Assembly (NCBI RefSeq): GCF_030406325.1
Contig: NZ_JAUEQY010000011.1
Coordinates: 1 to 64,000, forward strand
Source: Actinomadura sp. DC4
GTDB lineage: Bacteria; Actinomycetota; Actinomycetes; Streptosporangiales; Streptosporangiaceae
Length of the DNA stretch: 64,000 nucleotides
Direction of reading: 5' to 3'
Below, piece after piece: positions 31,605 to 41,633 of the stretch. The notes below the pieces were generated by a model. It was not told the DNA's origin. It ran no database searches and saw only the letters and a program-made list of their open reading frames with translations. The translations under genes were made by a program, and so were the position numbers. The number at the start of each line of letters is the position of its first letter. Position 1 is the stretch's first letter.

Positions 31605-34600
31605 TCAGGCCGGTACCGGAAGGTCGTCGGGCAGGAGGACGCGAAGGTCGTCCGTCGTGGGCCGGGCGAGGCGGCTGATCCGCGTCGCCTGCCTGGTGAC
31701 CATCGACTGCAGCAGCCGCCGTACGTACCGGCCGTTGCCGTGCGGCTCGTCCGGAGGCAGGCGGAGATAGTGGGCGTGGACCGCGCGGATGGTCACGGGC
31801 GGCAATTCATAGCCGGTCGCCGTCGCGTGTTGCTGGGTGATCGTGACCATCTCCTCCGGCGTGTAGTCCGGGAAGTGGATGTGGTGGGTGAAGCGTGAGC
31901 CCAGTCCCGGATTGGAGGCCAGGAAGCCGGCCATCCGATCCGTGTAGCCGGCGACGATGACGACCGTGTCGTCGCGGTGGTCCTCCATCAGCTTCACGAG
32001 CGTGTCGACCGCCTCGCGCCCGAAGTCGGACTCGTCCGACCCTCGTGGCGTCAGCGTGTACGCCTCGTCCACGAACAGCACGCCGCCCCGGGCCTTGCCG
32101 AACACCTCTTTCGTACGGATCGCGGTCTGCCCGCGGTACTGGCCGACGAGGTCGGCGCGCGTCACCTCGACGATGTGCCCGGCCGCGAGCACGCCCATCG
32201 CGGCGAGGAGCTGGCTGTACAGCCGGGCGACCGTCGTCTTGCCCGTGCCGGGCGGCCCGGCGAAGACCAGGTGCCGGCTGATCGAGGGGACCGCGAGCCC
32301 CGCGTCCTTGCGATGGCGGGCGGCGGCCAGCAGGTTGACCATCTCGGTGACCTCCTGCTTGACCTGGGCGAGCCCGACCATGCCGCTGAGGTTCGCCAGC
32401 AGGAGGTCCAGGTCGGCGGCCTCGCCGCGGGCGCCCGCGCCGATGCCGGAGGAGGCGGCGTCGCCCACGTCGGCGGGCAGCAGCCGGGTCAGGTCCGCGG
32501 GGGTCAGCTCCGTGGTCGAGGCCAGCCGCCGTGCCTGCCGGTCGATCATCTCCTCGAAGGTCTTGCGGGCCGTACGGGCGTTGCCGAAGCTCTCGTCGCG
32601 GACCATGGCCTCGAACCGGGCGCTCAGCAGGACCCGCGCGTCCTCGTCGAGTTCGAAGCGGTGCTGGTCGCACATCTGCTCCACGATCGTGACCAGCTCG
32701 CCGGTGGAGTAGTTGTCGAACTCGATCGTGCGAGAGAACCGCGAGGCCAGACCCGGGTTGGAGCCCAGGAACTTCCGCATCTCGTGCGAGTAGCCCGCCG
32801 CCACCACGACCAGGTCGTCGCGGTGGTCCTCCATGAGCTTGACCAGCGTGTCGATCGCCTCGCGGCCGAAGTCGGGGCCGGTGCCCTCACCGCTCGCCGA
32901 CAGCGCGTACGCCTCGTCGATGAACAGGACACCGCCGAGCGCGTCGTCCACCACCTCGCTCGTCTTGATCGCGGTACCGCCGACGATCTGGGCGACCAGG
33001 TCCGCTCGCGCGACCTCGACCACGTGCCCGGAGCGCAGCATCCCGAGGGCGGCCAGGATCCGGCCGTACAGGCGGGCCACCGTGGTCTTGCCCGTCCCCG
33101 GCGGCCCGGCGAAGATCAGGTGGCGGCTCATCGGAGGGACGGGCAGCCCGATCTCCTCGCGGCGTTTGGCCAGGTTGATCAGGCTGATCAGCGTCGACAC
33201 CTCCTGCTTGACGCCGTCGAGCCCGACCAGCCCGGACAGCTCCTCCCGTAGCGCGTCCAGGTCGTCGCGGGCGGGCTCGGCGGACGCGCTCGCACGTTCG
33301 CCGCCGGCCGTGGTCGCGGTGCCGTGGGCGTCGGGGCGGCCGTTGCCCCGGCTCGTCAGCCGTTCGACGGTGAGCTTCGCGTCCGGCGCGGTCTGCCGTA
33401 CGCCCGACCCGCGGTTGTCGCGCACCGTGCAGTCGACGATCGTCAGCGCCCCGGCCGCGTCCACGACCACACCGTCGCCGTCGTTGCCGAACACCTCGGT
33501 GTCGGCCAGCGAGCCGCGCGCGCCGGCCTCGAACCGCACGCCCGGGCCCGCGCAGTCGTGCACGCGGCAGCGGGTCAGCGCCGCCTCGCCGGCCACCTCG
33601 ACCGGCCCGGCGACGTCGCACTCGCGCAGCGCGACCACACCCTCGGCCGCGACGCGCACCGCCGGGCCGTCACCGGCGGTGAAGCTCGTGCCGCTGACGT
33701 ACGGTTGGGCGCCGTCGCCGGCGGCCAGCCCGGCGTCGCCGTTCCCGCCGATCTCGCAGTCTTCCAGCCGCCCGCGCCCGCCGCCGGTCACGATCACGCC
33801 GTGGCCGGCGCAGCCGCGTACCGAACCTCGCCGGAACAGCGGGTTGGCGCCCGACTTGACGCCGATGCCGTGCGACCGGCCGTCCTCGACCTCCAGGCGG
33901 TGGAACTCCGCTGCCGAGTCCTCCAGGACCACCACCGACACGTCCGCGCAGTCGCGTACGACGGTGTCGGTGAAGGCCGGCTCGCTGCCGCCGTCGACCC
34001 AGATGGCCGGGCCCTCGGTGCCGGTGAGCCGGTTGCCGCGGAAGTCGCCGCGCGAGGCCCCGGTCACGTGGATCCCGTAGCCGGAGGTCCCGGCGATCGT
34101 GCAGGAGCGTACGGACGGCGCGGCACCGGAGCCGACCGCGATGCCGTGCCCGCCGGTACCGCTGATCGAGCACTCCCGTACGGCCACGTCGCCGCCGCTC
34201 GCGACGTAGATCCCGATGTCGGCGGTGCCGGAGATCGCGCACCGCTCGACCACCGTGGCGCTCCGCTGCTCCAACGCGATCGCCGGGCGCGCCACGTCGC
34301 TGATGCGGCAGTCCTCGATCACCCCGCGGGCCTGGCCCATCGCGCACACGGCGTTGCCGCCGACCGCGCTGATCGTGCAGTGCCGTACGCGGGGATGGGC
34401 ACGTTCGCTGATGACGACCGCCGAGCTGGCCACCTCGGTGATCTCACACCGCTCGATCGAGGACTCGGTGCCGTCCATCGCCACGATGCCGGCGCCCTCC
34501 GGGTTGGTCACGCGGCACTCGTCCATCCGCAGCTCGCCGCGCGCCCGTACGAGCACCGCGCCCCAGCCGGCGCCGACCATCTCGCAGTCGCGCACCACGC

Positions 34601-34895
34601 CGAGGCCCAGGGGCACGTCCAGCGCGGGGTGTTCGACCGAGCCGCGCAGCACCAGTCCTTCGAGGACGACCCGCTCGGCCGCCACCACCACCGCGCTGCC
34701 ACCGCCGGCGCCGGCCACCTCGACGGCGCCGCGGCCTCCGTCGGCCAGGATCGTGACGTTGCGGCCCGCGACCACTGTCTCGTCGTATCGTCCGGGCGCC
34801 ACGCGTACGACGGCACCGTCCGGCGCCATCGCGACGGCCTCGCCGATCGTGCCGAAACAGTGCGGGCTTTCCGGAGCGACCACCAGAATCGACAT
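31605..34895 (-). CDS. Right-handed beta-helix protein fused to two CbxX/EccA-like AAA+ ATPases
   Basis: 1096 residues from ATG 34895 (MSILVV), chosen because GAGG lies nine bases upstream; ATGs at 34910 and 34934 lack good sites. Residues about 20-500 are parallel beta-helix repeats (many xVxxCxIxG turns). AAA+ domain 1 has Walker A GPPGTGKTT near 596 and Walker B VLFIDEAY near 655. Domain 2 has Walker A near 878 and VLFVDEAY near 937. Both carry the GSRF/ASRF arginine region. EccA of mycobacterial ESX systems has TPRs and one CbxX-type ATPase; here a beta-helix replaces the TPRs and the ATPase is doubled. It probably acts as a cytoplasmic chaperone ATPase for the secreted proteins. Confidence 0.88.
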   Translation of the reverse strand: MSILVVAPESPHCFGTIGEAVAMAPDGAVVRVAPGRYDETVVAGRNVTILADGGRGAVEVAGAGGGSAVVVAAERVVLEGLVLRGSVEHPALDVPLGLGVVRDCEMVGAGWGAVLVRARGELRMDECRVTNPEGAGIVAMDGTESSIERCEITEVASSAVVISERAHPRVRHCTISAVGGNAVCAMGQARGVIEDCRISDVARPAIALEQRSATVVERCAISGTADIGIYVASGGDVAVRECSISGTGGHGIAVGSGAAPSVRSCTIAGTSGYGIHVTGASRGDFRGNRLTGTEGPAIWVDGGSEPAFTDTVVRDCADVSVVVLEDSAAEFHRLEVEDGRSHGIGVKSGANPLFRRGSVRGCAGHGVIVTGGGRGRLEDCEIGGNGDAGLAAGDGAQPYVSGTSFTAGDGPAVRVAAEGVVALRECDVAGPVEVAGEAALTRCRVHDCAGPGVRFEAGARGSLADTEVFGNDGDGVVVDAAGALTIVDCTVRDNRGSGVRQTAPDAKLTVERLTSRGNGRPDAHGTATTAGGERASASAEPARDDLDALREELSGLVGLDGVKQEVSTLISLINLAKRREEIGLPVPPMSRHLIFAGPPGTGKTTVARLYGRILAALGMLRSGHVVEVARADLVAQIVGGTAIKTSEVVDDALGGVLFIDEAYALSASGEGTGPDFGREAIDTLVKLMEDHRDDLVVVAAGYSHEMRKFLGSNPGLASRFSRTIEFDNYSTGELVTIVEQMCDQHRFELDEDARVLLSARFEAMVRDESFGNARTARKTFEEMIDRQARRLASTTELTPADLTRLLPADVGDAASSGIGAGARGEAADLDLLLANLSGMVGLAQVKQEVTEMVNLLAAARHRKDAGLAVPSISRHLVFAGPPGTGKTTVARLYSQLLAAMGVLAAGHIVEVTRADLVGQYRGQTAIRTKEVFGKARGGVLFVDEAYTLTPRGSDESDFGREAVDTLVKLMEDHRDDTVVIVAGYTDRMAGFLASNPGLGSRFTHHIHFPDYTPEEMVTITQQHATATGYELPPVTIRAVHAHYLRLPPDEPHGNGRYVRRLLQSMVTRQATRISRLARPTTDDLRVLLPDDLPVPA

Positions 34896-34975
34896 CGGGC
34901 CCAGCCTCATCTCATCGACAGGTTCGTCATTCATCTGGAGTACGCAGCGGGGGGTGGCCGGGCTCAACGGACCGG

Positions 34976-36139
34976 TCACTCGCGGGGCAGGACGCCGGCC
35001 TGCCAGCCGCGGCGGCGGCCGGCCTGGATGACCGCCGCAGCCACGCCGATCACGGCGACCGCGCCGCCGACGCCGACGATGAGCAGCAGCGCCAGCCGCT
35101 CCGCCCGGTGGTCGGCGATCACGCGCGGGGGAAGCGTCACCCGCGGCGCGGCCCCGCCGTCTCCGCCGAGCGTCATGATCGCGCTGACCGCCTCGTACGG
35201 GTTGACGACGCCCCAGCCGACGCCCGGGTCGGGCACCGGCGTGCCGGGGCGCGTGGCCGCGTTCTCCAGGCGCCGTTTCACGTCGGCCACCGAGAGACGA
35301 GGGTGGTACGCCCGGACCAGCGCGGCCGAGCCCGCGACGTACGCCGCCGCGTACTCATTACCGGAGCCGACGAGCTGTCCGGGCCCGCCGGTGCCGAGGC
35401 TGAGCAGGTCCTTGCCGGGCGCGGCCAGGTCGACCCGCACGCCCTTCCCGGCCCGGCCGGCCGCCTCACCGTCCTGGTCGGTGGCGGCGACGGACAGTGC
35501 GTCCGTGTCGGCGGCGGGGAAGAACCGGCCCTGCCGGTCGTCGCCCGACTCGGCCGCCGGCGCGACGACCAGGACGCCGTGAGCGGTGGCGTTCCGCACG
35601 GCCCGGGTCAGTTCGGGGCCGCCGGCCACGGGCTTGACCGCGACCGCGACCACCTTCGCGCCACCGGCGACGGCGGCGTCGATCCCCGCCGCCAGCCCGG
35701 CCGCGACCGGGGCCTCGCCGTCGCGCGCGACCCGTACGGGCAGGACGGTCACGCCGGGCGCGACGCCCGTCATGCCGACGCCCTCGACCCGCCGAGCGGC
35801 GACGAGGCCCGCGGCGAACGTACCCGTCCCGACACAGTCGGTGTCGGCCCGGCCGCCGGAGGCGACGTCACGGCCCGGCGTCACGTGCCCGGTCAGCTGC
35901 GGCACGCTCGCGTCGACGCCGGTACCGAGGACCGCCACGACGACGCCGCGCCCGTCCGTCAGGTTCCAGGCGCGCTCCGGCGCGAGGGCGGCCTGCGCCC
36001 AGGGCCGCTGCGGCACGCGCTGGGTGGCGGCCGCCGCGCACTTCACCAGCGGCGCGGGCGGTGCGGCCGCGGCGGGCGTCGCCGAGAGGAGGCCGGCGAG
36101 CCCGGCAAGGCCCGCCCCGGCCATCGTGCTTCGAATCAT
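34976..36139 (-). CDS. mycP: Mycosin-like subtilase, catalytically dead
   Basis: 387 residues with signal peptide (1-26), subtilisin fold and a C-terminal membrane anchor (about 346-371), the MycP architecture. The Asp motif reads VAVLGTGV (Gly72 instead of Asp). The His motif reads DCVGTGT (Thr105 instead of His). The Ser motif reads GNEYAAAYVAG (Glu262 instead of Ser). The oxyanion Asn segment (VVAPAAES) also lacks its Asn. MycP is a structural part of ESX machines independently of proteolysis, so this protein probably keeps only the scaffold role. The reading frame is intact and the fold motifs around the lost residues are conserved, so it does not look like a decaying gene. It lies 30 bp after eccC in the same unit. 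Confidence 0.92.
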   Translation of the reverse strand: MIRSTMAGAGLAGLAGLLSATPAAAAPPAPLVKCAAAATQRVPQRPWAQAALAPERAWNLTDGRGVVVAVLGTGVDASVPQLTGHVTPGRDVASGGRADTDCVGTGTFAAGLVAARRVEGVGMTGVAPGVTVLPVRVARDGEAPVAAGLAAGIDAAVAGGAKVVAVAVKPVAGGPELTRAVRNATAHGVLVVAPAAESGDDRQGRFFPAADTDALSVAATDQDGEAAGRAGKGVRVDLAAPGKDLLSLGTGGPGQLVGSGNEYAAAYVAGSAALVRAYHPRLSVADVKRRLENAATRPGTPVPDPGVGWGVVNPYEAVSAIMTLGGDGGAAPRVTLPPRVIADHRAERLALLLIVGVGGAVAVIGVAAAVIQAGRRRGWQAGVLPRE

Positions 36140-36169
36140 GACGAGGTTCTCCCTTCAGGAGCCCGGCCG

Positions 36170-39100
36170 CTACTCCACGAGAGCGGTCTGGACGATCGAG
36201 ACGCCGCGGCGGCGGGTGATGTACTGCGCGCGGCCGGTGGGCAGTGTCTGCGGGCGCACGTCGCCGAGGAACATGCCCTCGTTGCGCGGGCAGGAGAGCA
36301 GCAGCGCCGGGGTGTTGATCTCCCAGAGCCGGCGCATGAGCGGGTCCATCATGCCCCGCCCGGCGTTGGCGCTGGATCGGGCGACGACCAGGTGCAGCCC
36401 GATCTCCGCACCCAGCGGAAGCAGGTCCAGCAGCGGCGACAGCGGGCTGTCCGTACCGCTGCTGACCAGGTCGTAGTCGTCCACGAGGACGAACAGCCGC
36501 GGCCCGTGCCACCAGTCGCGCAGCGCCAGCCGTTCCGGCGTGATGTCCGGTCCGGGGACGCGGGCCCGCAGCGAGTCAACGACGTCGGAGATGTTCTGCT
36601 TGAGCACCATGCCGGACACCGCGTAGCCCAGTTGCCGCTCCTTGGGGATCGCCTCGTACAGGTCGCGGCGGTAGTCGGCGAGCATGATGCGCGCCTGGTC
36701 GACCGGGTACCGCGCCGAGACGGCGCGTGCCACCAGCCGCAGCAGGTTCGACTTCCCGGACTCCGTCTCGCCGACGACGATCAGATGGGGCTGCTGGGCG
36801 AAGTCGTGGACGACGGGCCGCAGCGCGGTCTGGTCCAGACCCAGCGGGAGCCGCAGATCGCCGTCCGGCGCGGGCAGCGCGGAGGCGGGGATGCGGTCCG
36901 CCAGCAGGCGCACCTCCGGCGCGCGAGAGCCGGTCCATTCGTCGTCGATCGCCTGGACGACGTCGCGGATCGCGTCGCCGAGCCCCTCGCCCGAGCAGAC
37001 GCCGTCCGCGCGCGGCACCGCCGCCAGGAAGTGCAGCTTCTCGGACGTGATGCCGCGGCCGGCCTGTTCGGGCACCTGGGCGGCGGCCCGTGCGTTGATC
37101 TCCGACTCGATCGAGTCGCCGAGGCGGAGTTCGAGCCGGGTGCCGAGCAGGTCGCGCAGCCACGGGCGGATCTCCGACCAGCGGGTCGCGGTCACGACGA
37201 GGTGGATGCCGTAGCTGAGGCCGCGGTTGGCCAGGTCGGACAGGATCGACTCGGCCTGGTCGAACTCCTGCTTGAAGGTGAACCAGCCGTCGATGATGAG
37301 GAACACGTCGCCGCACCGGTCGGCCGCGGCCCAGTCCTCGTGCCGCCGCGCGCGGTACGCCTCCATCGACTCGACGCCGTGGGCGCCGAACAGGCGCTCG
37401 CGCATGGTCAGCAGCGCGTGCATCTCGGCCATCGTGCGGATCACCCGGTCCTGGTCCAGGCGGGTGGCGACCGAGCCGACGTGCGGCAGTCCCGCGACGG
37501 TCGCCAGCGCGCCGCCGCCGAAGTCGAGGGCGTAGAACTGCACCTCGGCGGGGGTGTGAGTGAGGGCCAGGCTCAGCATCAGCGTACGGACGAGGGTGCT
37601 CTTGCCGGCCTGCGGAGCGCCGACGACGCCGACGTGCCCGCTTCCGCCGGCCAGGCCGACCGTCAGCAGGTCGCGTACGCCGTCGAAGGGCCGGTCCACG
37701 ATGCCGACCGGCACGGACAGCCGGCCGTGGTGCGAGCGCTCGACGGTGGTCAGGCCCCGTACGGGATCGGGTTCCAGCGACGGCAGCAGCCCGTCGAGCG
37801 TGGGCGGATCGTCCAGCGGGGGCAGCCAGACCTGGTACGCGGGCGGCCCGGCGTCGCGCAGCCGGTCCAGCATCACCCGCATCAGCGTGTCCCTGCCGAC
37901 CTCGCCCCACGCCTTCTCCTGGAGGGTCTCCTCCGGCTCGGTCGCCTCCTGCGGCTCCTCGGGCGGCTCCAGATACGTGATCCCGTACGGCACGATCTGC
38001 CGTTTGACGTGGGCGACGCTGTGCTTGCGCCGCTCCTTGCCGCGGTAGGTGCCCGACACGTACGCGGCCTTGAAGCGCTGGAGCCCTTCGACGCCGTTCT
38101 TCATGTAGCCGTTGCCGGGCGCGGAGGGCAGCTCGTACGCGTCGGGCACGCCGAGCACGCTGCGGCTCTCGGTCACCGAGAACGTCCGCAGCCCGATGCG
38201 GTACGACAGGTGGCTCTCGAGCTGGTGGATGCGCCCCTCGTCGAGGCGCTGGGAGGCCAGCAGCAGGTGCACGCCCAGCGACCGACCCAGCCGGCCGATC
38301 ATGATGAACAGGTCCATCATCTCGCGGCGGGTGGACAGCATCTCGCTGAACTCATCCACCACGACGAACAGGGTGGGCAGCGGGTCCAGGCCGCTGCCCG
38401 CGAGGCGCGCCTTCTCGTAGTCGAGAAGCGAGGCGTACCCGGCGCGGCGCAGCAGTTCCTGCCGGCGCACGAGCTCACCCTGCAGCGCGTCCTGCATCCG
38501 GTCGACCAGCGGCAGCTCGTCGGCGAGGTTCGTGATGACGGCCGAGGTGTGCGGGAGCTCGTCCAGGCCGAGGAAGGTCGCGCCGCCCTTGAAGTCGACG
38601 AGGACGAAGTTGAGGGTCTCGGAGGAATGCGTCGCGGCGAGCGCCAGCACGAGCGTGCGCAGTAATTCGCTCTTGCCCGACCCGGTCGCGCCGATGAGCA
38701 TGCCGTGCGGGCCCATGCCGCCCTGCGCCGACTCCTTGATGTCCAGCTCGATCGGGCTGCCGTCCTGCGCGACGCCGATCGGCACCCGCAGCCGGTCCCA
38801 CGGGGACCGCGCCGCCCACAGCGCCGCCGGGTCGTACTCGCGCGGGTCGCTGATGCCCAGCAGCACGGTCAGGTCCAGGTTGGCGGCGAGTGGGTCGGCG
38901 GCCTCCGTGCCGGCGCCGAGGCGGCGGGGTGCCAGCACCTTGGCCAGGCTGCGCGCCCGTACGAGGCTGAGCGAGTCGGGTCGCCCGACCCGGGCCGGCA
39001 CGTCGCGGCCGACGCGGTCCGCGCCGACCGACTCGATGCGCTCGGCGGTGACGTCGAGGCGGAGCGTCACGCGGTCGGCCTTCCACGGCAGCGCGCGGGA

Positions 39101-40132
39101 CAGGTCCAGCACCAGCACGTTGCGGAAGCCGATGTCGGCGATCCGCGCGCCCGGCGTGACGGGCACGCCGTCGAGCACGATCACCACGAACGGCTCGTCG
39201 CCGCTGGACCGCGCACTCGGGTCGAAGCGCGGGCGCTCGGCGAAACTCTCCCCGAGCAGCCGTTCCAGCTCGGCGTAGCTGTCGGTGACGAGCCGCACCG
39301 GACCGGCGGCGTCGTTCTCGGCCGCGTGGTGGGCGTGCGGCAGCCACTTGACCCAGTCCCAGTCGGCGCGGCGGTCGGCCCCGGCGCAGACGGTCACCTT
39401 GACGTCCTCCGGAGAGTGCAGCGTGACGAGCTGCGCCAGCATCGCCCGCGCCATCCCGTGGATCGCCTCGGGATCGCCGCGGAACAGGACGCGGGCGAAC
39501 GCGCGCAGGTACGCGGCGGCCGGCAGGTCCGGCAGCGTGGTGTACGCCCGGATGAACCTCCGCAGCGCGCTGGCGCACAGGGGTTCGAGGTCCTCGACCG
39601 GCTTGCTCTGCGGTGGGCGCAGCCGTACGGCCAGGCGCTGGTCGCCGGTGCCGATCCGCGCCTCGCCGAAGTCGTCGTCGCTCGGCCGCCGCTCCCACAG
39701 GCGCGTGGACAGCGCGACCGACCACAGCGACTCGGGCACCGGGTGCCGCCAGCGGACCGCCGAGCGCTGCCGGTCGGCGTCGCGGCGCACCTGGCGGCGG
39801 GTCTGGGACAGGTAACGGAGGTAGTCGCGGCGCTCGCCGTTCATCTTCCGCTTGCGGTCGCCGGAGTTGCGCCACAGCATCCCGAACAGCATGCCGACCC
39901 CGGCCAGCCCCATCATCGCGGCGGCGAGATAGCCGATCACCGCCGTGCCGGGGCCGATGAAGATCAGCATCATCGCGCCCGACGCGGCGGCCATCGGCAG
40001 GTACGTCACCGCCGCCGCCAGCCCGCCTCCGTTGGTCTCCGGAACCGCGGGGGGCTCCTGGAGCACGATCTCGCCCTGCGGCATCTCCGGACCTGATCGC
40101 TGCGGCGGTCGCCGCACCGTCATCGTGCCCAT
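36170..40132 (-). CDS. eccC: Type VII secretion ATPase EccC (fused EccCa/EccCb)
   Basis: 1320 residues from ATG 40132, preceded by GGAGG; the open frame continues upstream but into eccD and has no coding sense there. Two membrane helices lie at about 38-85, then a cytoplasmic linker and three FtsK/SpoIIIE ATPase domains: GATGSGKS near 479 with a VVVDEF Walker B, GAPQAGKS near 836 with LIIDGW, and GETESGKS near 1119 with LVDDYD. Domain 1 keeps the full acidic pair, the others are degenerate, as is usual in EccC. It is the motor that recognises WXG100 substrates through its C-terminal domain. It is divergent from eccD. Confidence 0.96.
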   Translation of the reverse strand: MGTMTVRRPPQRSGPEMPQGEIVLQEPPAVPETNGGGLAAAVTYLPMAAASGAMMLIFIGPGTAVIGYLAAAMMGLAGVGMLFGMLWRNSGDRKRKMNGERRDYLRYLSQTRRQVRRDADRQRSAVRWRHPVPESLWSVALSTRLWERRPSDDDFGEARIGTGDQRLAVRLRPPQSKPVEDLEPLCASALRRFIRAYTTLPDLPAAAYLRAFARVLFRGDPEAIHGMARAMLAQLVTLHSPEDVKVTVCAGADRRADWDWVKWLPHAHHAAENDAAGPVRLVTDSYAELERLLGESFAERPRFDPSARSSGDEPFVVIVLDGVPVTPGARIADIGFRNVLVLDLSRALPWKADRVTLRLDVTAERIESVGADRVGRDVPARVGRPDSLSLVRARSLAKVLAPRRLGAGTEAADPLAANLDLTVLLGISDPREYDPAALWAARSPWDRLRVPIGVAQDGSPIELDIKESAQGGMGPHGMLIGATGSGKSELLRTLVLALAATHSSETLNFVLVDFKGGATFLGLDELPHTSAVITNLADELPLVDRMQDALQGELVRRQELLRRAGYASLLDYEKARLAGSGLDPLPTLFVVVDEFSEMLSTRREMMDLFIMIGRLGRSLGVHLLLASQRLDEGRIHQLESHLSYRIGLRTFSVTESRSVLGVPDAYELPSAPGNGYMKNGVEGLQRFKAAYVSGTYRGKERRKHSVAHVKRQIVPYGITYLEPPEEPQEATEPEETLQEKAWGEVGRDTLMRVMLDRLRDAGPPAYQVWLPPLDDPPTLDGLLPSLEPDPVRGLTTVERSHHGRLSVPVGIVDRPFDGVRDLLTVGLAGGSGHVGVVGAPQAGKSTLVRTLMLSLALTHTPAEVQFYALDFGGGALATVAGLPHVGSVATRLDQDRVIRTMAEMHALLTMRERLFGAHGVESMEAYRARRHEDWAAADRCGDVFLIIDGWFTFKQEFDQAESILSDLANRGLSYGIHLVVTATRWSEIRPWLRDLLGTRLELRLGDSIESEINARAAAQVPEQAGRGITSEKLHFLAAVPRADGVCSGEGLGDAIRDVVQAIDDEWTGSRAPEVRLLADRIPASALPAPDGDLRLPLGLDQTALRPVVHDFAQQPHLIVVGETESGKSNLLRLVARAVSARYPVDQARIMLADYRRDLYEAIPKERQLGYAVSGMVLKQNISDVVDSLRARVPGPDITPERLALRDWWHGPRLFVLVDDYDLVSSGTDSPLSPLLDLLPLGAEIGLHLVVARSSANAGRGMMDPLMRRLWEINTPALLLSCPRNEGMFLGDVRPQTLPTGRAQYITRRRGVSIVQTALVE

Positions 40133-40235
40133 GGTCGCCTCCATCGATTTGAACGCCTTCTGCGGCAAGGCCGTATGACTCGCCAATGGGACGTACGGCC
40201 GCATCGGCCGCTCGGTTCGGTACGAGGGAGCACCT
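40133..40235. promoter_or_regulatory. Divergent promoter region between eccC and eccD
   Basis: This 103-bp gap separates the leftward eccC-to-WXG100 unit from the rightward eccD-eccB unit and must hold promoters for at least one, probably both. The only clear element is GAGGGAG before eccD. No -10/-35 pair could be assigned with confidence. Confidence 0.5.
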
Positions 40236-41621
40236 ATGACGACTACGACAAGTGACGCATGCCGGCTGACCGTTGTGGCCCCGTCCGGCTGGATCGAGCT
40301 GGCCGTGCCCAGCGACATCGCGATCGCGGACCTGCTGCCCGCGCTCGTGCAGCAGGCGGGTGAGCACGCGGCGGAGGAGGGCCTGGAGCACTCCGGCTGG
40401 GTGCTCCAGCGGCTCGGCGAGGAGCCGCTCGATGAGGACCTGACCCCGGCCGCACTCGGCCTGCTCGACGGGGACACGCTGTACCTGCGGCCGCGTGACC
40501 GCGCGCTGGCCGTCCTGGAGTTCGACGACGTCGTGGACGGTGTGTCGGCCGGGGTACGGAACCGGCCGAGCCGCTGGCGCGACGCGGCCACCCGGTGGCT
40601 GTTCCTCGGCCTGACCGGCGTGACGCTCGCGATCGCACTGGCGGTGCTGCTGTTCGGCGGCGCCACGCTGCACCTGCGGGTCGTCTCGTCGGTGCTGGTC
40701 GAACTCCTGCTGCTCGTGGCGGCGGCCAGCATGTCGCGGGCCTTCGCCGACACATCCGCCGGCACCGTCCTCGGCCTGGCCGCCCTCCCGTACGCCGCGC
40801 TGAGCGGTGTGCTCGCGGTCGACCTGGTCGGACCGGCGACCGGTCTCGGCGCCCCGCATCTGCTGGCCGCCGCCGCGGCGACGGCGGGCGCGGCGTTCAT
40901 CGCACTGCTGGCCGTGGGCGCCTCCGCGCCGCTGTTCCTGTTCGCCGGCGGCACGGCCCTGGCGGGTACGGCCGGCGCGGCGATGCCCGTGGTGAGCGGC
41001 ATGGACGGGGCGCAGGCCGCGGCCTTCATCGCCACCGTCGTGCTGATGCTCGCCCCGAGCGTTCCGGTCACCGCGTTCCGGCTGGCACGGATGCGGCTGC
41101 CGATCCTGCCCCGTACGCCCGAGGAGCTGCAGCAGGACCTGGACCCGATCGCCAGTGACGCACTGCTCGACCGGGCCGGCGTCGCGGACCAGTATGTGAC
41201 CGCGCTGTTCGGCGGGGTCGGCGCGGTCTGCGCGGGCAGCCTGACCGTTCTCGCTCCCGGCCACGGCTGGGAGGCGCCCGCCATGGCCCTGGCGATCAGC
41301 GTCGCGCTGCTCCTGCGGTCGCGCGTGATGGCCGGCGCGTGGGCACGGGTCACCGCCGTCGCGCCCGCCTGTTACGGCGCGGGCCTGTACGTCGTGGCAC
41401 GGGTGCACGCGAACCCCCGGCTGACCGACGTCGTACTCGTCCTCCTCGTCGCGCTGGCCGGCCTGCTCCTCGTCGGCGCCCGGCGGATGCCCGGCAAGCG
41501 GCTGCTGCCCTACTGGGGCCGCGCCGCCGACCTCGCCGAGTCCGCCGTGTCCATCGCCCTGCCCGTGCTGCTGCTCGCAGTCCTGCACGCGTACGGCTTC
41601 GCCCGCTCGTTCTCGGACTAG
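40236..41621 (+). CDS. eccD: Type VII secretion membrane protein EccD
   Basis: 461 residues, ATG 40236 with GAGGGAG upstream. Residues 1-90 form the ubiquitin-like YukD-type domain (RLTVVAPSGWIELAVPSDI and LGEEPLDED). From about 120 to the end are some eleven hydrophobic segments. This is the standard EccD layout: the membrane channel scaffold of ESX systems, dimeric in each protomer with EccB, EccC and EccE. It is followed 12 bp later by eccB. Confidence 0.95.
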   Translation: MTTTTSDACRLTVVAPSGWIELAVPSDIAIADLLPALVQQAGEHAAEEGLEHSGWVLQRLGEEPLDEDLTPAALGLLDGDTLYLRPRDRALAVLEFDDVVDGVSAGVRNRPSRWRDAATRWLFLGLTGVTLAIALAVLLFGGATLHLRVVSSVLVELLLLVAAASMSRAFADTSAGTVLGLAALPYAALSGVLAVDLVGPATGLGAPHLLAAAAATAGAAFIALLAVGASAPLFLFAGGTALAGTAGAAMPVVSGMDGAQAAAFIATVVLMLAPSVPVTAFRLARMRLPILPRTPEELQQDLDPIASDALLDRAGVADQYVTALFGGVGAVCAGSLTVLAPGHGWEAPAMALAISVALLLRSRVMAGAWARVTAVAPACYGAGLYVVARVHANPRLTDVVLVLLVALAGLLLVGARRMPGKRLLPYWGRAADLAESAVSIALPVLLLAVLHAYGFARSFSD

Positions 41622-41633
41622 GAGTACCCGGAC

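Noticed and set aside
40133-41353. Upstream extension of the eccC frame
   Set aside because: It overlaps eccD on the other strand and reads as low-complexity Ser/Ala/Arg; the ATG at 40132 has GGAGG and gives the normal EccC length.
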